DNA of 64,000 nt. Source: Adiantum capillus-veneris. Lineage: Eukaryota; Streptophyta; Polypodiopsida; Polypodiales; Pteridaceae. A model generated the notes under the pieces. The model saw nothing but the letters and a program-made list of their open reading frames with translations. It did no database searches and was not told the DNA's origin. Below are positions 50,073 through 63,573 of the stretch, in pieces; the first letter of the stretch is position 1, and every line of letters starts with the position of its first letter. The stretch is taken from positions 117,684,043-117,748,042 of the forward strand of contig CM043960.1 of NCBI GenBank assembly GCA_014529385.2, read 5' to 3'. Both the position numbers and the translations under genes were made by a program.

Positions 50073-53000
50073 ATGATCTATGAGACCAACTCACGCTTGC
50101 GAATAAGCTTTTGGAATTGTAACGGGTATCCATGGAATGCGGGAATTGGCATTGATGAGCTTACCAATGACTCCGATATGATACTTCTTGTTGAAACATG
50201 GGAGCATGATGCGCAACGAATTCTTGGATTTGACAAATACGATGTGCATTCTTTGATGTTGGCCAAAAATGCAAAGCAACGAAGAGGCCAAGGAGACGTA
50301 GCATGTATGACCAAAAAGGGTTTGAAAGATGTTTCCATTGTCAAAGAAGATAAGTATAAACGCTACTTATGGCTGAAAATCAGCCCACCAAATGGTCAAG
50401 TCATGTTTGTGGCCGGTTGCTACATTCCTCACTATGACTCCAACTTTTATGCTTGCTTGAATATGGATAGAGATCAGCCCTTTGTTGAACTAGAGGAAGA
50501 CATTGCTCATTACAAGGATGAAGGTGAAGTCATTGTTTTTGGAGACATGAATGCTCGCACAAATATGCTACAACACGACACACAACAAGTAGACATGCCG
50601 CATGTCTCAAGAAGAATGGATGACTCATACATGTATAATCGAAGTTCTAATGATGCAAAAGAAGTGGATCACTATGGAAAGTCACTTCTACATATGTGCA
50701 ATAGTACCGGAATGCTCATTGCAAATGGTGTATCTCTATGGCAAGGCACCAATGACTTTACATGTAGAAAGCACAACGGTGCTAGCGTGATTGACTATAT
50801 GTTGTTCTCGGAAGACACTCTAGAATGCATACAAAGCTTTACACTTGGTGAATGGAATCCGGAATCGGATCATAGGATGTTATGTATTGACCTCAAGTGT
50901 GGTAAATGACCCGAGCATGTAGCCTCCAATCATGATGTGAATCATTTGTACCTACGTCTAGACTTCAAACGAGCACTTATATATGCTGATATGGTGGACC
51001 AAATGTTAAGCATGATAGAGCATCAAGAGAGCCCAACATTAGAATGCAAGTGGAAAGTTTTCAAAGAAGTAATTTTCTCTTGTGCGAAGGAATGCTTTTC
51101 GGTGAAACACATGTCTTGCAAAAGGTCTAAGAAGGGTAGCACCAAGAAGAAATGGTTTGACATGGAATGTAGTCAAGCCCAAAAACACTTGCTAAGATTG
51201 GATGCAATCAAAGACAAGGAAGTTTACTTGGAATGTTCACACACATACAAAGCACTTGTTCAAAAGAAGAGGAGAAGGTGGGAAGTCGAAAAACAACTTC
51301 TTTTAGCACAAGAGAAAGCACATGCATGTGGAAAGTTTTGGCAAAATCTAAAAGGCAAGCGCGTTGAGAGCTTTGGTGACTTGACTCTTGAGGATATGTA
51401 TATGCATTGTAAGAATCTTATGAGCAACCCAATGTTGATAAGATGGAGTGTTGTAGCTCCCTTCCGTTTATGTCTCCCTTCTTTACCATTGAAGATGTAT
51501 GCCGCGTGCTTGAGAAACTTGCTACTCGTAAGGCAAGGGACCTTCAAGGTGTCAAGGCTGAAATGATTAAATGGACAAGCAAGAAAAAACGATATTGGAT
51601 ATGCGATATGTTTAACCTTGCACTTCAGTATGGCATGCCTCATGATTGGAGTGCAAATTGGATCAAACCTTTGCACAAAGGAGGAGATGTAAACAATGTG
51701 AACAACTATCGCACTATAATGGTTGGTTATTTAATGGAAAAGTTATTTGGATGTATCATGGAGATGAAGATAAGTGAATGGGTTGAAAAGAATGGCAAAC
51801 GTGCACTTGGCCAAGCAGGTTTTCGAAAGCATCATAGCACTATTGATCACCTTGTCACTCTTCGAGTTCTTATGGAAGCGTCTCGATTGAAAGGAAAAAA
51901 GTTGTATTGTTGCTTTGTGGATTTCAAGAAATCTTTTGACATGGTACAACGAGGAAATCTTTGGAGACGTATGCAAAGTCTTCAAGTGCCGAGAGAATTT
52001 ATGCATGCAGTCTTTCGCATCTACCAAAAAGTGATATGTCAATTACGTATGGGAGATGGAATTTCAGAATTTTTTGCAAGCACTATTGGTGTCAAACAAG
52101 GATTCCCACTTTCCCCAACCCTCTTTGGGCTACTCATTGATGAATTGGAATGCATGGTTCTTGACTTTATGCAGCAAGAAGGCATAGAAGAGGTTAAGAT
52201 TGGAAATGCGGTGATCATGCTTTTGCTTTATGCTGATGATGTAGTGCTCTTGGCACATACCTTAGAAGATGCACAAAAGCTTATGAGTGTCTTGGAACGC
52301 TTTTTCCTACATAGCGGGCTGATCGTGAATGGATCCAAAACCAAGGTTATGCTTGTAAAGACCCTCAATGATGAAAATCCATGCATTGTATATAACAATG
52401 AGAAACTTGAAGTGGGAGATCACTTCAAGTACCTTGGCCTTGAGGTTCCATCCAATCATAAATGGAAGGATTGTGCAATGCGTCGCTTGGAAGCCAGAAA
52501 GAGGGCCTATTATGCATTTGAGAACATGTGCAATGCAGGAGAGATCAAGTGTTGGTCTCTCAAAAAGTACCTCTTTGACACATTGGTGACACCGGTGCTT
52601 CTTTATGGAGTGGAGGTGTGGGGTGGAAGCATCGGGAAGTCTACTTGGAAAGAGTTTGAGAATGTCCAAAAGCGTTTTCTCACCAACTTTCTCCAAGTCA
52701 AGACACAAACACCCTACATGCTCTTACTTCTTGAGTCCGGATTGCCTCCCATTGAGGTCTTGGGCATGCAAAGGGTCGTGGAGTACATGCGTAAGACACA
52801 ACGTAGCCCTTTGCATCGACTTCCTAGAATCGCATATGAAGCAAGTCAAATGGTTCAAAAGACATGCAAGAGCAAAATACTAAGTTCGGGGTGGATGCTT
52901 GATATCAAGAAATGGTTTGGAAGATGGGATGCATGTCACTTGGTCAAGGATGTGTCGATCGACTCCCAAGTTAATGAGGCCTTCTTACAACGCCAATGTA

Positions 53001-53452
53001 TCACGGCTTGGGAGAAATCCGCAGGTTCTCGCTTCAACCATTACACCACACACGTTGCCCCAAACTACAAATCTCTCTTTTTCTCGGAACGAGGTAACCG
53101 AACCCATTCCTACATCCTTGAGCCCATCCCGTTGAGTGCGATCCGCACCATTGCCTCCATTCGTCTTAGCTCCCATTCTCTACGCTGCGAGACAGGACGT
53201 TGGGGCACTGGCGAGGAGTGTCATCGACTTTGCACCTTATGCCCTCGTCCAGTGCGAGAGAGTGAGTACCACACACTACTTGAGTGCTCAGATTTTGACC
53301 ACATTAGGTCCTCTTTTCCCCATATATTCATCCATGATCTCTCCCTACATACCTTCCTCTCCCAACCACGATGTGGACTCTCTATTGCGACGCTCATTTC
53401 AGCCATTTTTGAGCATCGAGAGTCACTTATGAACTCCACTCACACCATGTGA
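50073..53452 (+). pseudogene. LINE ORF2: endonuclease and reverse transcriptase
   Basis: The endonuclease (50073-50909) keeps its catalytic features: FWNCNG, LLVETW, VFGDMNAR, IDYML and SDHR. An in-frame TGA at 50907-50909 is followed by the linker (50937 onward), a frameshift near 51400-51440, and the RT (51443-53452) with FVDFKKSFD, GVKQGFPLSP and YADD at 52229-52240. The C-terminus has a CTLC...H...C zinc knuckle (near 53235-53290). Only two breaks prevent a full ORF, so decay is recent. Confidence 0.88.
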
Positions 53453-53508
53453 CATGTTCATTTGGTCCCATAGGTCATATTTGACCTCCCAGGACGATAA
53501 TAGAACTA

Positions 53509-53561
<53 letters not shown>

Positions 53562-53565
53562 CTTG

Positions 53566-53600
<35 letters not shown>

Positions 53601-54439
53601 ATTCCATACATATACTTAACATTGTGTAACATGCATTCAATAATAGCATACATACATAAAAACACATACAAATATAATGTCATACATATGTGTGTATCAT
53701 TTGAATTAAAGCATTCCAGAGTCAAGGTTTTGGAGAAAAAAAACTATGATTTTCTTGAACAAGAATATGAGCGATGTGGGTTTTCAAAGGTGGATATGTT
53801 TAGATTTTTACTTTTGCAATATGCTTTTGTGGATTTATATGATAAAAAAAGATAAAATGCAAAGAATATTTTAAAAAATATTCATGCACAAGGACGGATT
53901 GAGTCCCTCTTGATGGTTTATTGTACATAAAGTATGTCTATCACAGAACACTTTAGATCACAAAAGATTTGTACTCCTTTGAATAATAGTTAGTTTAATT
54001 ATTTTCAGGTTTGACATGAATAACAATTGATAGGCTCAATGTCTTGAGTGGGCCGCAAGGGTGACCTAATGCAGGTCATGGTGAGAATCCATGGAGTGGC
54101 AGGTTTCATGAAAGAGTGAGTCCAACTAACTCTTCAAATGTATCAAGGGAAGGGAAGGAAAAAGTGGACGATTCTCGTAAGTTTCCAGATTTAAGTGGTG
54201 GTCATGATGATGGTGATAGCGGTGGTTCTGAGCAAAGTTTAAATGAGTAGCTTGGTATACCCTCTATGAATAATCTAGGTGAAAGAAGGATGCAAAGCAA
54301 GTAGCAAGGCACTTGGAAGTGATCGTGGACCACACAAGTCCGAAAGAGTAAGAAATCATATGCAAAGATTGACTTATGACAATTATGTGGCTCGTCATTG
54401 TGCATTTACTGTGCATTTATGGCAAAGATTATAGACGAG
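53601..54439. other. Spacer without recognisable gene
   Basis: AT-rich sequence between LINE tail and copia remnant; a short frame at 53700-53855 has no similarity I recognise. Confidence 0.4.
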
Positions 54440-55984
54440 GTATATCCCACATGTTTTGAGCATTCTATCAAGGATTAAAAATGGTGGCAAGCTATGGATG
54501 AAGAGATGGATGCACTTGATGCAAATGGAGCATGGGAATTGATGCCATTAACAAAGGGAAATAAGGAAATTGCATGTAAGTGGGTTTACAAAATAAAGCA
54601 TAATGTTGATGGCAATGTAAACAGGTACAAGGCCAAGCATGTAGCCAAAGGTTATGCACAAACTTACAGGATTGATAATGAGAATACATTCAATCCCGTA
54701 GACAAGTTGGCTACCGTTCACGTGTTTATTACAGTGGTTTCCGTGTTAAAATGGGTGTTGAAGCAAATGGATGTAAACAATGCATTTTTTAATGGAGACT
54801 TAGAGGAAACTATGTATATATAGAAGCCACAAGGCTATGAAAATATGGGGCTATGTGAACTTTTATGTAGGTTAAAGAAATCATTGTATGGGTTGAAGCA
54901 AGCACCTAGAGCTTGGTATAAAAGGATTGTGGAATTCTTCATTTCATTGGGCTTTGAGATGTTTGATGTAGACCATTCATTGTATGTGCGGAAGAACGAG
55001 GCAAGAATTTTTTTAAGATGCATCTATGTCGATGATTTGATTGTTAGACGTGATAATGTGGCTGAATTAGAGGGTGTACAAGCTCTACTTATGCAGTAAT
55101 TTGAGATGAAAGATTTAGGAGACTTGTGGTATTTCTTGGGCATTGAAATTATCTGCATAGAAGAGGGTGTATGGCTATCACAAAGGCAATATGCTTTGGA
55201 CATGTTGAAAAGTATGGTATGTTTGATTGTATTCCAATTGCAATGCCCTTAGATCAGTATTTGAAGTTGGAAAATGATGCAGGTCAAGTGCTTGAGAATG
55301 CTACCATGTAAATGAAGATTGTGAGTAGCTTGATCTACTTGACCATCTCACGTCCAGACTTGATCTACACAGCTGGATTGGTGAGTCAATTTATGCAATC
55401 TCCCAAGAAACCACACTTGGATGTATTGAGGTGCACTTTGTTCTATGTGAGTGCTACTTTGAATTATGCACTCTTTTATAGGGTTGATGGTTAGTTGCAG
55501 CTTTATGGCTACACAGATGCGGATTGGGCTGGTAGTACATAGAATCGCATGTCTACCATTGAATTTATGTTTTCACTTGGGAGTGTTGTTGTTACATGGA
55601 GTAGCAAGAAGAAACCTACAGTTTCTCTTTTCAATAGATAGATAGAGCACAGGGGTGTTGTAGTGTTGGCATGTGAGGTAGCATGGCTAGGATTACTACT
55701 TCACAATATTGGAGTACAATTATAGAGGTTGTTTGTCATCTACTATGACAACCTCAACAGCATACACATTGAAAAAAACCCATTGTTTCATGCTAGGACA
55801 AAGAACATAGAGGTGCACTACCACTTCATTAGAGAGAGGGTCTTAGCATGTGATATTGACCTTGAGTACGGGGATTCAAATGAGGAGGTTGTAGATATCT
55901 TCATGAAAACCCTTGGAGCAAAGAAGCTACAAAAATTTCAAGTGATGCCTGGAATATGGGAGATGGAATTGAGCTTGAGGGAGG
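54440..55984 (+). pseudogene. Ty1/copia pol fragment: RT and RNase H
   Basis: Starts with WWQAMDEEMDAL, the typical opening of copia RT, then KWVYKIKHN, MDVNNAFFNGDL, SLYGLKQAPRAWY and YVDDLIV. RNase H follows (GYTDADWAGS, then HYHFIRE). Several stops (for example 54821, 55097, 55492) break it. Gag, protease and integrase are absent, so the element is 5' truncated. Confidence 0.88.
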
Positions 55985-56566
55985 TGTTGAGATGTCAATC
56001 TCAACATATATGACTCCTAGGTGACTACAACCAATAGTCATCATCAATGGTGTGCCTTGGTGGATACGCATATCTTCCCCAATGATACTACAATTGTACT
56101 ACATCAAGTTGGTCTACCTACCGGAGTGATGGCACACTTATTGACTCACCTCACTCATTAGTGGTTTACACTAGACCTTTGTACTAATTTTTCTTTTTAT
56201 GTTGTTTTGTAGACATCTTATCTTGAGTTAGTGAACAAGAAGAAGTACAATCTTTTGCCTCCATCTCTCTGTGTGTATGCGTATGTGTGCGTGCTTACAA
56301 GAGCTCAAGATCTCTCCTTCTCTATCTCTTAACGATTTACCTACCGGAGTGATGGCACACTTATTGACTCACCTCACTCACTAGTGGTTTACACTAGACC
56401 ATTGTACTAATTTTTCTTTTTATGGCATAACTTATACGTTTTGTAGACATCTTATCTTGAGTTAGTGAAGAAGAAGAAGTATAGTCTTTTGCCTCCATCT
56501 CTCTATGTGTATGCATATGTGTGTCCTTACAAGAGCTCAAGATCTCTCCTTATGTGTCTCTTAACA
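55985..56566 (+). repeat. 3' LTR of copia remnant with internal duplication
   Basis: After a purine stretch (GAGGGAGG) the LTR begins TGTTGAGATG and ends CTCTTAACA. A 223-base segment starting CTACCGGAGTGATGG occurs twice in tandem (56118 and 56341). Confidence 0.75.
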
Positions 56567-58503
56567 GTTTATTGAGAAATGTTGTAAAGCTGCTGCTACT
56601 CTTATGATATTAAGAGATGTTTGGAAATCCATAAATATGATTCTCTTTTAGAAAAATCATGAGCCCCTAAACACAAATCAAGTTCTAAAAACATATTGGT
56701 GGCATCTCCTTAGTAGAAGGGATTGGAACTCCAAACTTCACTAAAGCATAGGTGGGGCTGGTGTTTTCTTTTTCAAGAATCTTATGCAAAGGATATGCCA
56801 AGGCTTTTTGTAACATCTTATGATTAATGAAAATTAATCTTTCAATAGCATTTTCAAAGAAAGGATGTGGACAAATCTAGTATCTTGGAGAATAAAGGAA
56901 TTAGTATAGTGTATCAAAAAGTGTAAAGAGTCTTGGATAAACTTGATGTATTGTAAGAGTCGACCCTTTGTCTGACAGGCAAAGATGGAACCTCCTTTTA
57001 ACCTTAGTACTTCTCTCAAAAGAAAAAAAATCACCGCACCAAAAAAAGGCAAAGCTCACGCAAAAAAATTGAATGAACAAGAATTGGATAATCTTGACAA
57101 TAATTGTAGATGGTGGGAACCTACCCCTGGAAGTGGATTCTATGTAGCAAGTTTACTAGTAGTTACTAGTTGATAATTGTATAGTCATATAAGTTGTCCA
57201 TTATTTGTTCCTTGGCAGAGATCTATTATATTATTCATGAGTAAGTGGAACTCTTATATTGTCTTGTAATTCAACACTCTCAGTGTAATATCAGATGTAC
57301 TTTGAAACTCATTAATTTGAACATCCAATTTCGAGTTGTCTTCGCTCATGTCATCTAACTCTATGCTTTCAATTCAATTCAATTGAATGTCTAAATTTTC
57401 TATCTAATCATTCATAGTTTGATCTTGTTCGGTCCATTTTATCTAATATCTGACATTTGACTCCAACGTTCTTGCCCTAGTATAGCAAAGATACCCCTCC
57501 CATAGGTCTATGCAAAAAATATACAATTTATTCTTTTGGACAATTTCAATATACAACAAAGTTAGAGAAGTGTTCAGATAGGTTAGGAGTTCTCAGTGAC
57601 CAACCTAGCATAGAATTGAGGCCATGAGCTAGAGTACATCCAAAGGAACCTAGCGACTAGTGCTACCTTTGAATGGGTGATAGGAACAAAAGCATACTCA
57701 AGAAAATAACAAGGTGGAGGGTGAATATATGTGTACACCACATTGCGGGAATAGAGCATTAGGAAAAATATGAACTTTGCATGTGCCTTCTAAGAATTCC
57801 TAATTTTAAGGATTAAGGCTAATTTTGTGTCGACTTTGGGGAACAAGTGTATTTAATAGGCTACTTTTGAGTAAGATTCTCTAGCCTTCTTTTGGGGTTG
57901 TGTAAGTTGTGGTCCTCCTAGAGGTTTCCTTCTCTCTCTAGCTCTTTAAAAGTGAAGGAAAAAAGGTGTTGTGGCTTTAACTACCCCCTACCATCCCTTT
58001 CCCATGCCACATCATAAAAAATGTGCATAATCCTAAGCTAAAAAATGAGTTTAAAAATAAACACTATTTTGACCTAATTTTTGCTCAAAAGCTCATCTCA
58101 GCCTATATACATATCAAAAAAGGATTTTTTAATTCTTTTTTTGGACTTACACTCACTAGAGCACCAAGTTTTAAATTTTTCTTTTCCATCCAAAAAAATA
58201 ACTCTCTTCCTCTCCTCTCCCCCTCCCTCTCCCCTACATCTCTCCTATTTCTCCCTCTCCCATACCTCTCCCTCTCCCCTAACTCTCTCCCTCCCTCTCC
58301 CCTACCTCCCTCTTCTTCCTTCCATTGCCTTCCCCCGTTGCATCCTTAAGTTTAGTAGTCATAGTGCTCAACAATTTAAAAAACCATGCATCCCGCACAC
58401 CATTAGTGTGTATATTTGCTTTTCAAGAGAGTTTGTATCAAAAGTCACACAAGTGGGTGACCAAAGATCATCTGAACAATGCCGTGCTATAGGTAAATAC
58501 CAA
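56567..58503. other. No recognisable gene; CT-rich tract
   Basis: AT-rich sequence with short frames only. 58200-58325 is a CT/CCCTCT-rich low-complexity tract whose SLSP-type frames are artefacts. Confidence 0.5.
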
Positions 58504-58973
58504 TGTTGTTAGGAAGAGGATGGAGTCTAGGAGGGCCTCTTTATTTGGAAATTTAAGGAAGTCAACCCTTCAATATTAAGAAAGTAATCAAAGGACAGCT
58601 TTTGAATTCAAATAGGCAAACGGCTAGATGATTTGAATTCAAAGTTTCCCCTCAAAATGGAATTTAAAATCTAGTGGGTAAAACCATATCATGTAGCATA
58701 TCTATGGAAAGGGATCAACGCGTAGATTCCAGATCTATGACCTCCACTCAAATCGAAGATCATGTGTGGGAGTTATAGAAGGCCACAAATCATAAAATTT
58801 TCCCCCTCTTTTTTGGGGAGAAAAGTGCATCCTTTGACCACTCTTACACATCTCTTACACACCTGCCATTCTTGCACAAATGGCGTACATCTATTTGTCC
58901 AAATGTTAATCACCTCTATAAGCTCATGGAAAATAAAGAGGCCCTCCTATATTCCATCCTCTTCCTAATGTTG
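58504..58973. mobile_element. MITE with about 45-bp TIRs and 5-bp target duplication
   Basis: TTAGGAAGAGGATGG at 58509 runs on to GGAGGGCCTCTTTATTT; the same sequence with few changes is inverted at 58968. Both outer sides carry TGTTG (58504-58508, 58969-58973). 460 bases, no ORF. Superfamily not assigned. Confidence 0.8.
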
Positions 58974-61310
58974 ATCATTGGGTGGATGTAAGTGATAATC
59001 TATACAATCAAACTCATTTTATATCTTCTTTCTTTCTCTTAAAATGTTTAATTCAAATTTTGAACAATTTTTCACCAAAATCTCATATGTGTATGTATGT
59101 GAGTATTTTTAGATTCCATGGTTTTGATGCTAGTTGAAGCTCGTAGATTAAATAAAAAGTAATAAATGTCATCATTTTGTAGAAATTGTGAGCTTGCACA
59201 TTGATATTTTGAGCATCCAAGGAAGATATGAGTTTTTATCATCACACGACGGACGAAGATTTGGAGCCAATTGGGAGCTACAAGCCATTTAAAGTAGCTT
59301 GAAATTTTTGCACGCCCTTGTGCCCCTCTTGTTGAGGGGCCCTGGGGCCTTAAAATGGCAAGCAAACCCTTTTTCTAATGCATGGCCATGAGGTAGAGAT
59401 GAAATGTTTGATGTACCAAGAGCAAGAGCCCCCCCCCCCCAATTGGTTATGTATTCAAAGCCCTCATAAATCTTGTGTACTAAATACTCAGCACTAGAAA
59501 TCCAAACAAGGAGCCAATTTTTAACTCCTTGTGTCTACCCCCATTCTTGGGAGTGTTTTTGTAAAGCCATTTCTTTGGTATTTGAAACCACATGCGACCC
59601 CTATTGTTATAATATCCAACCAAAGGTTTTCTTGATTAGCGATTTACAAATGTTTGAGTGGCACATAACTTCTATATTAGCAATACATGCATTTATAATT
59701 TATTTTTACACTTTATTTATCCAAATAATCTACATAGTAGAAGTCAAATCCACAATGTAATAGTTAAGTTCACAAGGGTGATAGCTGTTGGTATCATCTT
59801 CAACAATAAACAAGCAAATGAATAGGGGTATTCAACAAGATTTAATACCAAACAAATTTCAACACTACTCAAAAGAAGGTGGAAACTCAAAGGATTTACA
59901 ATAGAAGTATGTTGAATCATGAATCAATATTATTGTTAATTGTTCATCTATCAATCACCGCTATACATCAACACCTCCATCTCAAGTTGTCCTTTCTATA
60001 AGTCAAGCTTGGCATTGGCGTACTAGTATGGAAACAAAACATGTTGGAAAAGAGGAATTTGCTAATGAAGCTCAATATATTCAACATTGCCAAATCTTGA
60101 CAAAGGTTATGATCCACATTAATAAGAATAACCCTTAATATTTAAGCTATAATCAAAATATTTCTTGAAATTCTTCATAGTGGAGTGATTAATACTTGAG
60201 ACTTGAAACATCTTAGAGGCAACCAATAACAGTAAATCAAAATATCCATAAAGATCAACAATGTTTCTCAAAATTGTATGAAATCCAACAATCTAAACTA
60301 ATTACTCTCACTCTATATGACACAGCTTATAACAAAAATTATTTATATTGCACCAAAATAAGTATAAATACAAAAGAATTTATAGAGGATTATAACCTCA
60401 TGGATAATTTTACAAAGGGAGACACTATTGTTGTTGTCAGGCTTCTCTTACAAGAATTTGTCTTCCTAATCTAGAGATCCATATACACTGAGTATTTGTG
60501 TGTCTATGACCCTAGAGAAATTGTAGTACTTTATGAAGGGCTTTTCTAAGAGCGCATAGATAGTACCTATTGGTTCAAGATTCTACACAAATCCTATTAT
60601 TCTTATCAAAATCTTTTAACATTGTATTGTAAGGTTCCTCAACAATAGAGTGTTTTCCAGGGATAAAGTACAAAATGGTATCATTCTAATAATCTAGTGA
60701 CAACTATACAAAGAATAAATTAGAAGGATGATCTTTGACAGCTCTCCATAGAGAACATAACTTACTTGCATTGTGAGACTTAATCACATGCTATGCAACC
60801 CTAGATGGTGCACCAAAGCCACCATCAGAATATCACACCTCAATGCTATGAGGATCTGTGCTTACTTTTGATGATAGAGGTGTAAATCCCTAGACAATGA
60901 AAGCCATAAATAATTTGATTTTCTCTAGCATGATAAATTTAGATATGGATATGATATTAAGCTTTGAATGTAAGCTACATGGGTAACTTTGTTACCATTC
61001 CATCTTTATGTTGTATGTGAACCCTTGAAATGCCCACTCACAATTTACACATCCTATTGTTGTGATATGAAATTCATGTGAGATAATATTTCCACCTTCA
61101 AGAGTAGAGGTTTACATTTAGTATGAGTGAATGAAAGTAGAATAAGGAGAATCTTGGTTCATGCTGCAATGGAGGTGAGAGAACGGGGAGCAGCTAGCTT
61201 GGTGTGCAAATATGTGATGGGCAAGGGGAAGAGATGGGGGAGGAGCTTGCTTGGTGTAACAATGGAGGTGGGAGAAATCTAACAAGTGGAAAAAAATATG
61301 TGAAAGTGTT
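58974..61310. other. No recognisable gene
   Basis: AT-rich sequence; short frames without similarity. A C10-type tract lies near 59430. Confidence 0.5.
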
Positions 61311-61335
61311 CCCCCCCCCCCCCCCCCCCCCCCCC
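61311..61335. repeat. Poly-C tract, 25 bases
   Basis: Uninterrupted C run. Confidence 0.95.
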
Positions 61336-61518
61336 TTCCCCTTTCCCCTAGCCACCTACCTTACCTCGGCACTAGGTAAGATGCCATTAAGAGACGTAAG
61401 GCTACCTTGTCTTCCTTCTTTTTTGAGGGTGTAGAGTGTATCCACCACCCTCTTCTTATTGGTTGGCCTCTAATTAACCTTAACCCCAAAGGGCCTTTAG
61501 AGGGTTCATATTTTTCCA

Positions 61519-61519
<1 letters not shown>

Positions 61520-61559
<40 letters not shown>
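61520..61559. repeat. (GA)n microsatellite
   Basis: GA tract of about 40 bases. Confidence 0.95.
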
Positions 61560-61562
<3 letters not shown>

Positions 61563-62498
61563 AGAAGAGTGGAGGGTGAAATAAAGTGTGCAGAGACACA
61601 AGAGAATGACAAAAGAGAATCTTTAAATGTCCCATCTAAATGATACACATGAATTAATGCAGTAGTAAAATATGAATATACCATAAAAGACATATTTATA
61701 AATTTTGGGAAAAATGTGTAATTTTGGGACAATTTTTTGTGAACCATGTTCTTGAGTGGTGGTTGCCTTGTGCGAGGTTGGGCCATTGGTGTCGACTTTG
61801 TTAGGTTGCATTGTTGCCAATGGTTCATATCTGATTTCACTAACTTGAGAATGTTACATATAGGAATCAAGTGCATAGAGACAACTTAGAAAATTTTGAC
61901 GTTAGATTGGTATCAAGAGTATGTAAAGGATTGGAAAATGTTGATTTATGAATTGTAAAGTCAACATAAATGTAGCTAACATAGATTTTCCTTGTTGTAG
62001 AAGAAGAGGTAGAATTTGAAGAAACTTCAAGGGCCTTAGATGGTTAAATGTGGGGGTTGACATGTTGAATGTCACTTCTTTAAAATCAATCTTGGTCTAG
62101 TTGTATTCTAAAACTCAATTTTGGAATGTGTTAGTTTGTGATAGAGAAAGCATTGCTATTTTTAGGTTGTACAATGAAAGAATAGGAGCTTTTTTTTGTT
62201 AAAAGGTATGTCTCAAGGAGTCCTTATTCTACATGAAAAAATGCTACAACTTGAATTCTACGTGACTACTGGCCAGTTTATTAACACGAACCTTTTGAGA
62301 TGTTATTGCTCTCTCCTTTCCCCTCTACAAGCATTGTGTCTTGCATGGTCCATACCCCCTCCCTCTTGCATGCATCTCTTACCATCCACACCTCGTCTGC
62401 GCTACCAAGATCCTCCACACCTCTTGGCCTCTTCCCATTCTCTGCGCTTTGCATTCTAAAGTGCTCAGTGTAGAATTTTCCCCCTCGTGCGCGCGCGT

Positions 62499-62499
<1 letters not shown>
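61560..62499. other. No recognisable gene
   Basis: The only long frames in this stretch derive from the repeat edges. Confidence 0.5.

Positions 62500-62561
<62 letters not shown>
62500..62561. repeat. (CA)n microsatellite
   Basis: About 31 CA units preceded by GCGCGC. Confidence 0.95.
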
Positions 62562-62564
<3 letters not shown>

Positions 62565-62640
62565 CATGGCCAATCTCTTGGAGAATCTGGAACTTGGAGG
62601 CAAAAGTGAAGAGCATGCCACCATCATTCGCCTTGGATGC

Positions 62641-62641
<1 letters not shown>

Positions 62642-62676
<35 letters not shown>
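62642..62676. repeat. Poly-C tract, 35 bases
   Basis: Uninterrupted C run 80 bases after the CA tract. Confidence 0.95.
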
Positions 62677-62677
<1 letters not shown>

Positions 62678-63527
62678 CGATGCCATCGCTATGGCAAGCC
62701 GGTGCTAAACAATGATCGCTTGTACTCGGCTACCTCTCGAACTCCTAATTACGTGCAACCTCACGATATAAAATTTTTACTATAACACAAGGTCGTCATA
62801 GTCTCCATCTGTTCACCAGTCATTGTGAAACCCTCTCTACACTAGTTGGGAGCACTCATTGTGCACCCTTCCCTTGACTCCCATCTCTGCCAGGACATTC
62901 AACATTGCATGAGAGAGAGAAGGGGGTATCGAGCTGTAGGAGGGTGTCTCTAAGAAAAAGGGGTCAGAACGGCACTCAACTCAGTCATCATCTAAAATGG
63001 GCTCACATTGAGGTGTTGCAAAAGGTCTCCATACTAGAGGCACAAGAGGGTGGGTGTGTAGAAGTTGGGGATGCATGCAGAGTGAGTGCGACAAAGGGCC
63101 AAAGCTTGCAGGATGAGCTAATTCTACTCAACAGCTATTGATCAAGCCATAAATAAATAGGGAGGCCAATTGGAATGAAGGCCAAATCCAGAGGGGAGCT
63201 GAAGGTGGCGGGCTATGAGAGCGCTACAAGAGAGAGCGCCGAAGAAGCTACAGGTAGAATAGGCCAAGGAGGTGTAGTTCGTCAGGAGATACATCACAAA
63301 AATGGCCAGCTCAATGGGAATATTTTTTTTCATTTGTGTTGAGAAGCAACCCGCATGCAGGTCGTGTTGTGGCTATGTTAACAAAGCAAGAGAAATTGCA
63401 GGGCACACACACATACCATTGCTAGAGAAGCACAACAAAAAAATTCGTCTATCTGTGTTAGAGCTCGTATTGATCCATCAAACCTAGGCAAAAAAATCTA
63501 TGTCTGCTCATCCCTCGTATGCACGGA

Positions 63528-63573
<46 letters not shown>

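Larger units (their letters stand above)
49270..53600 (+). mobile_element. LINE (non-LTR retrotransposon), decayed
   Basis: ORF1-like coiled-coil and RNA-binding region, then an endonuclease-RT ORF with a C-terminal zinc knuckle. It begins after a CT tract (49270-49313) and ends in CT and CA tracts (53509-53559, 53570-53599), which may serve as its 3' tail. There is no poly-A tail. Confidence 0.85.

Noticed and set aside
56834-57173. Short basic ORFs near 57000
   Set aside because: Too short, no similarity and no promoter or context support.
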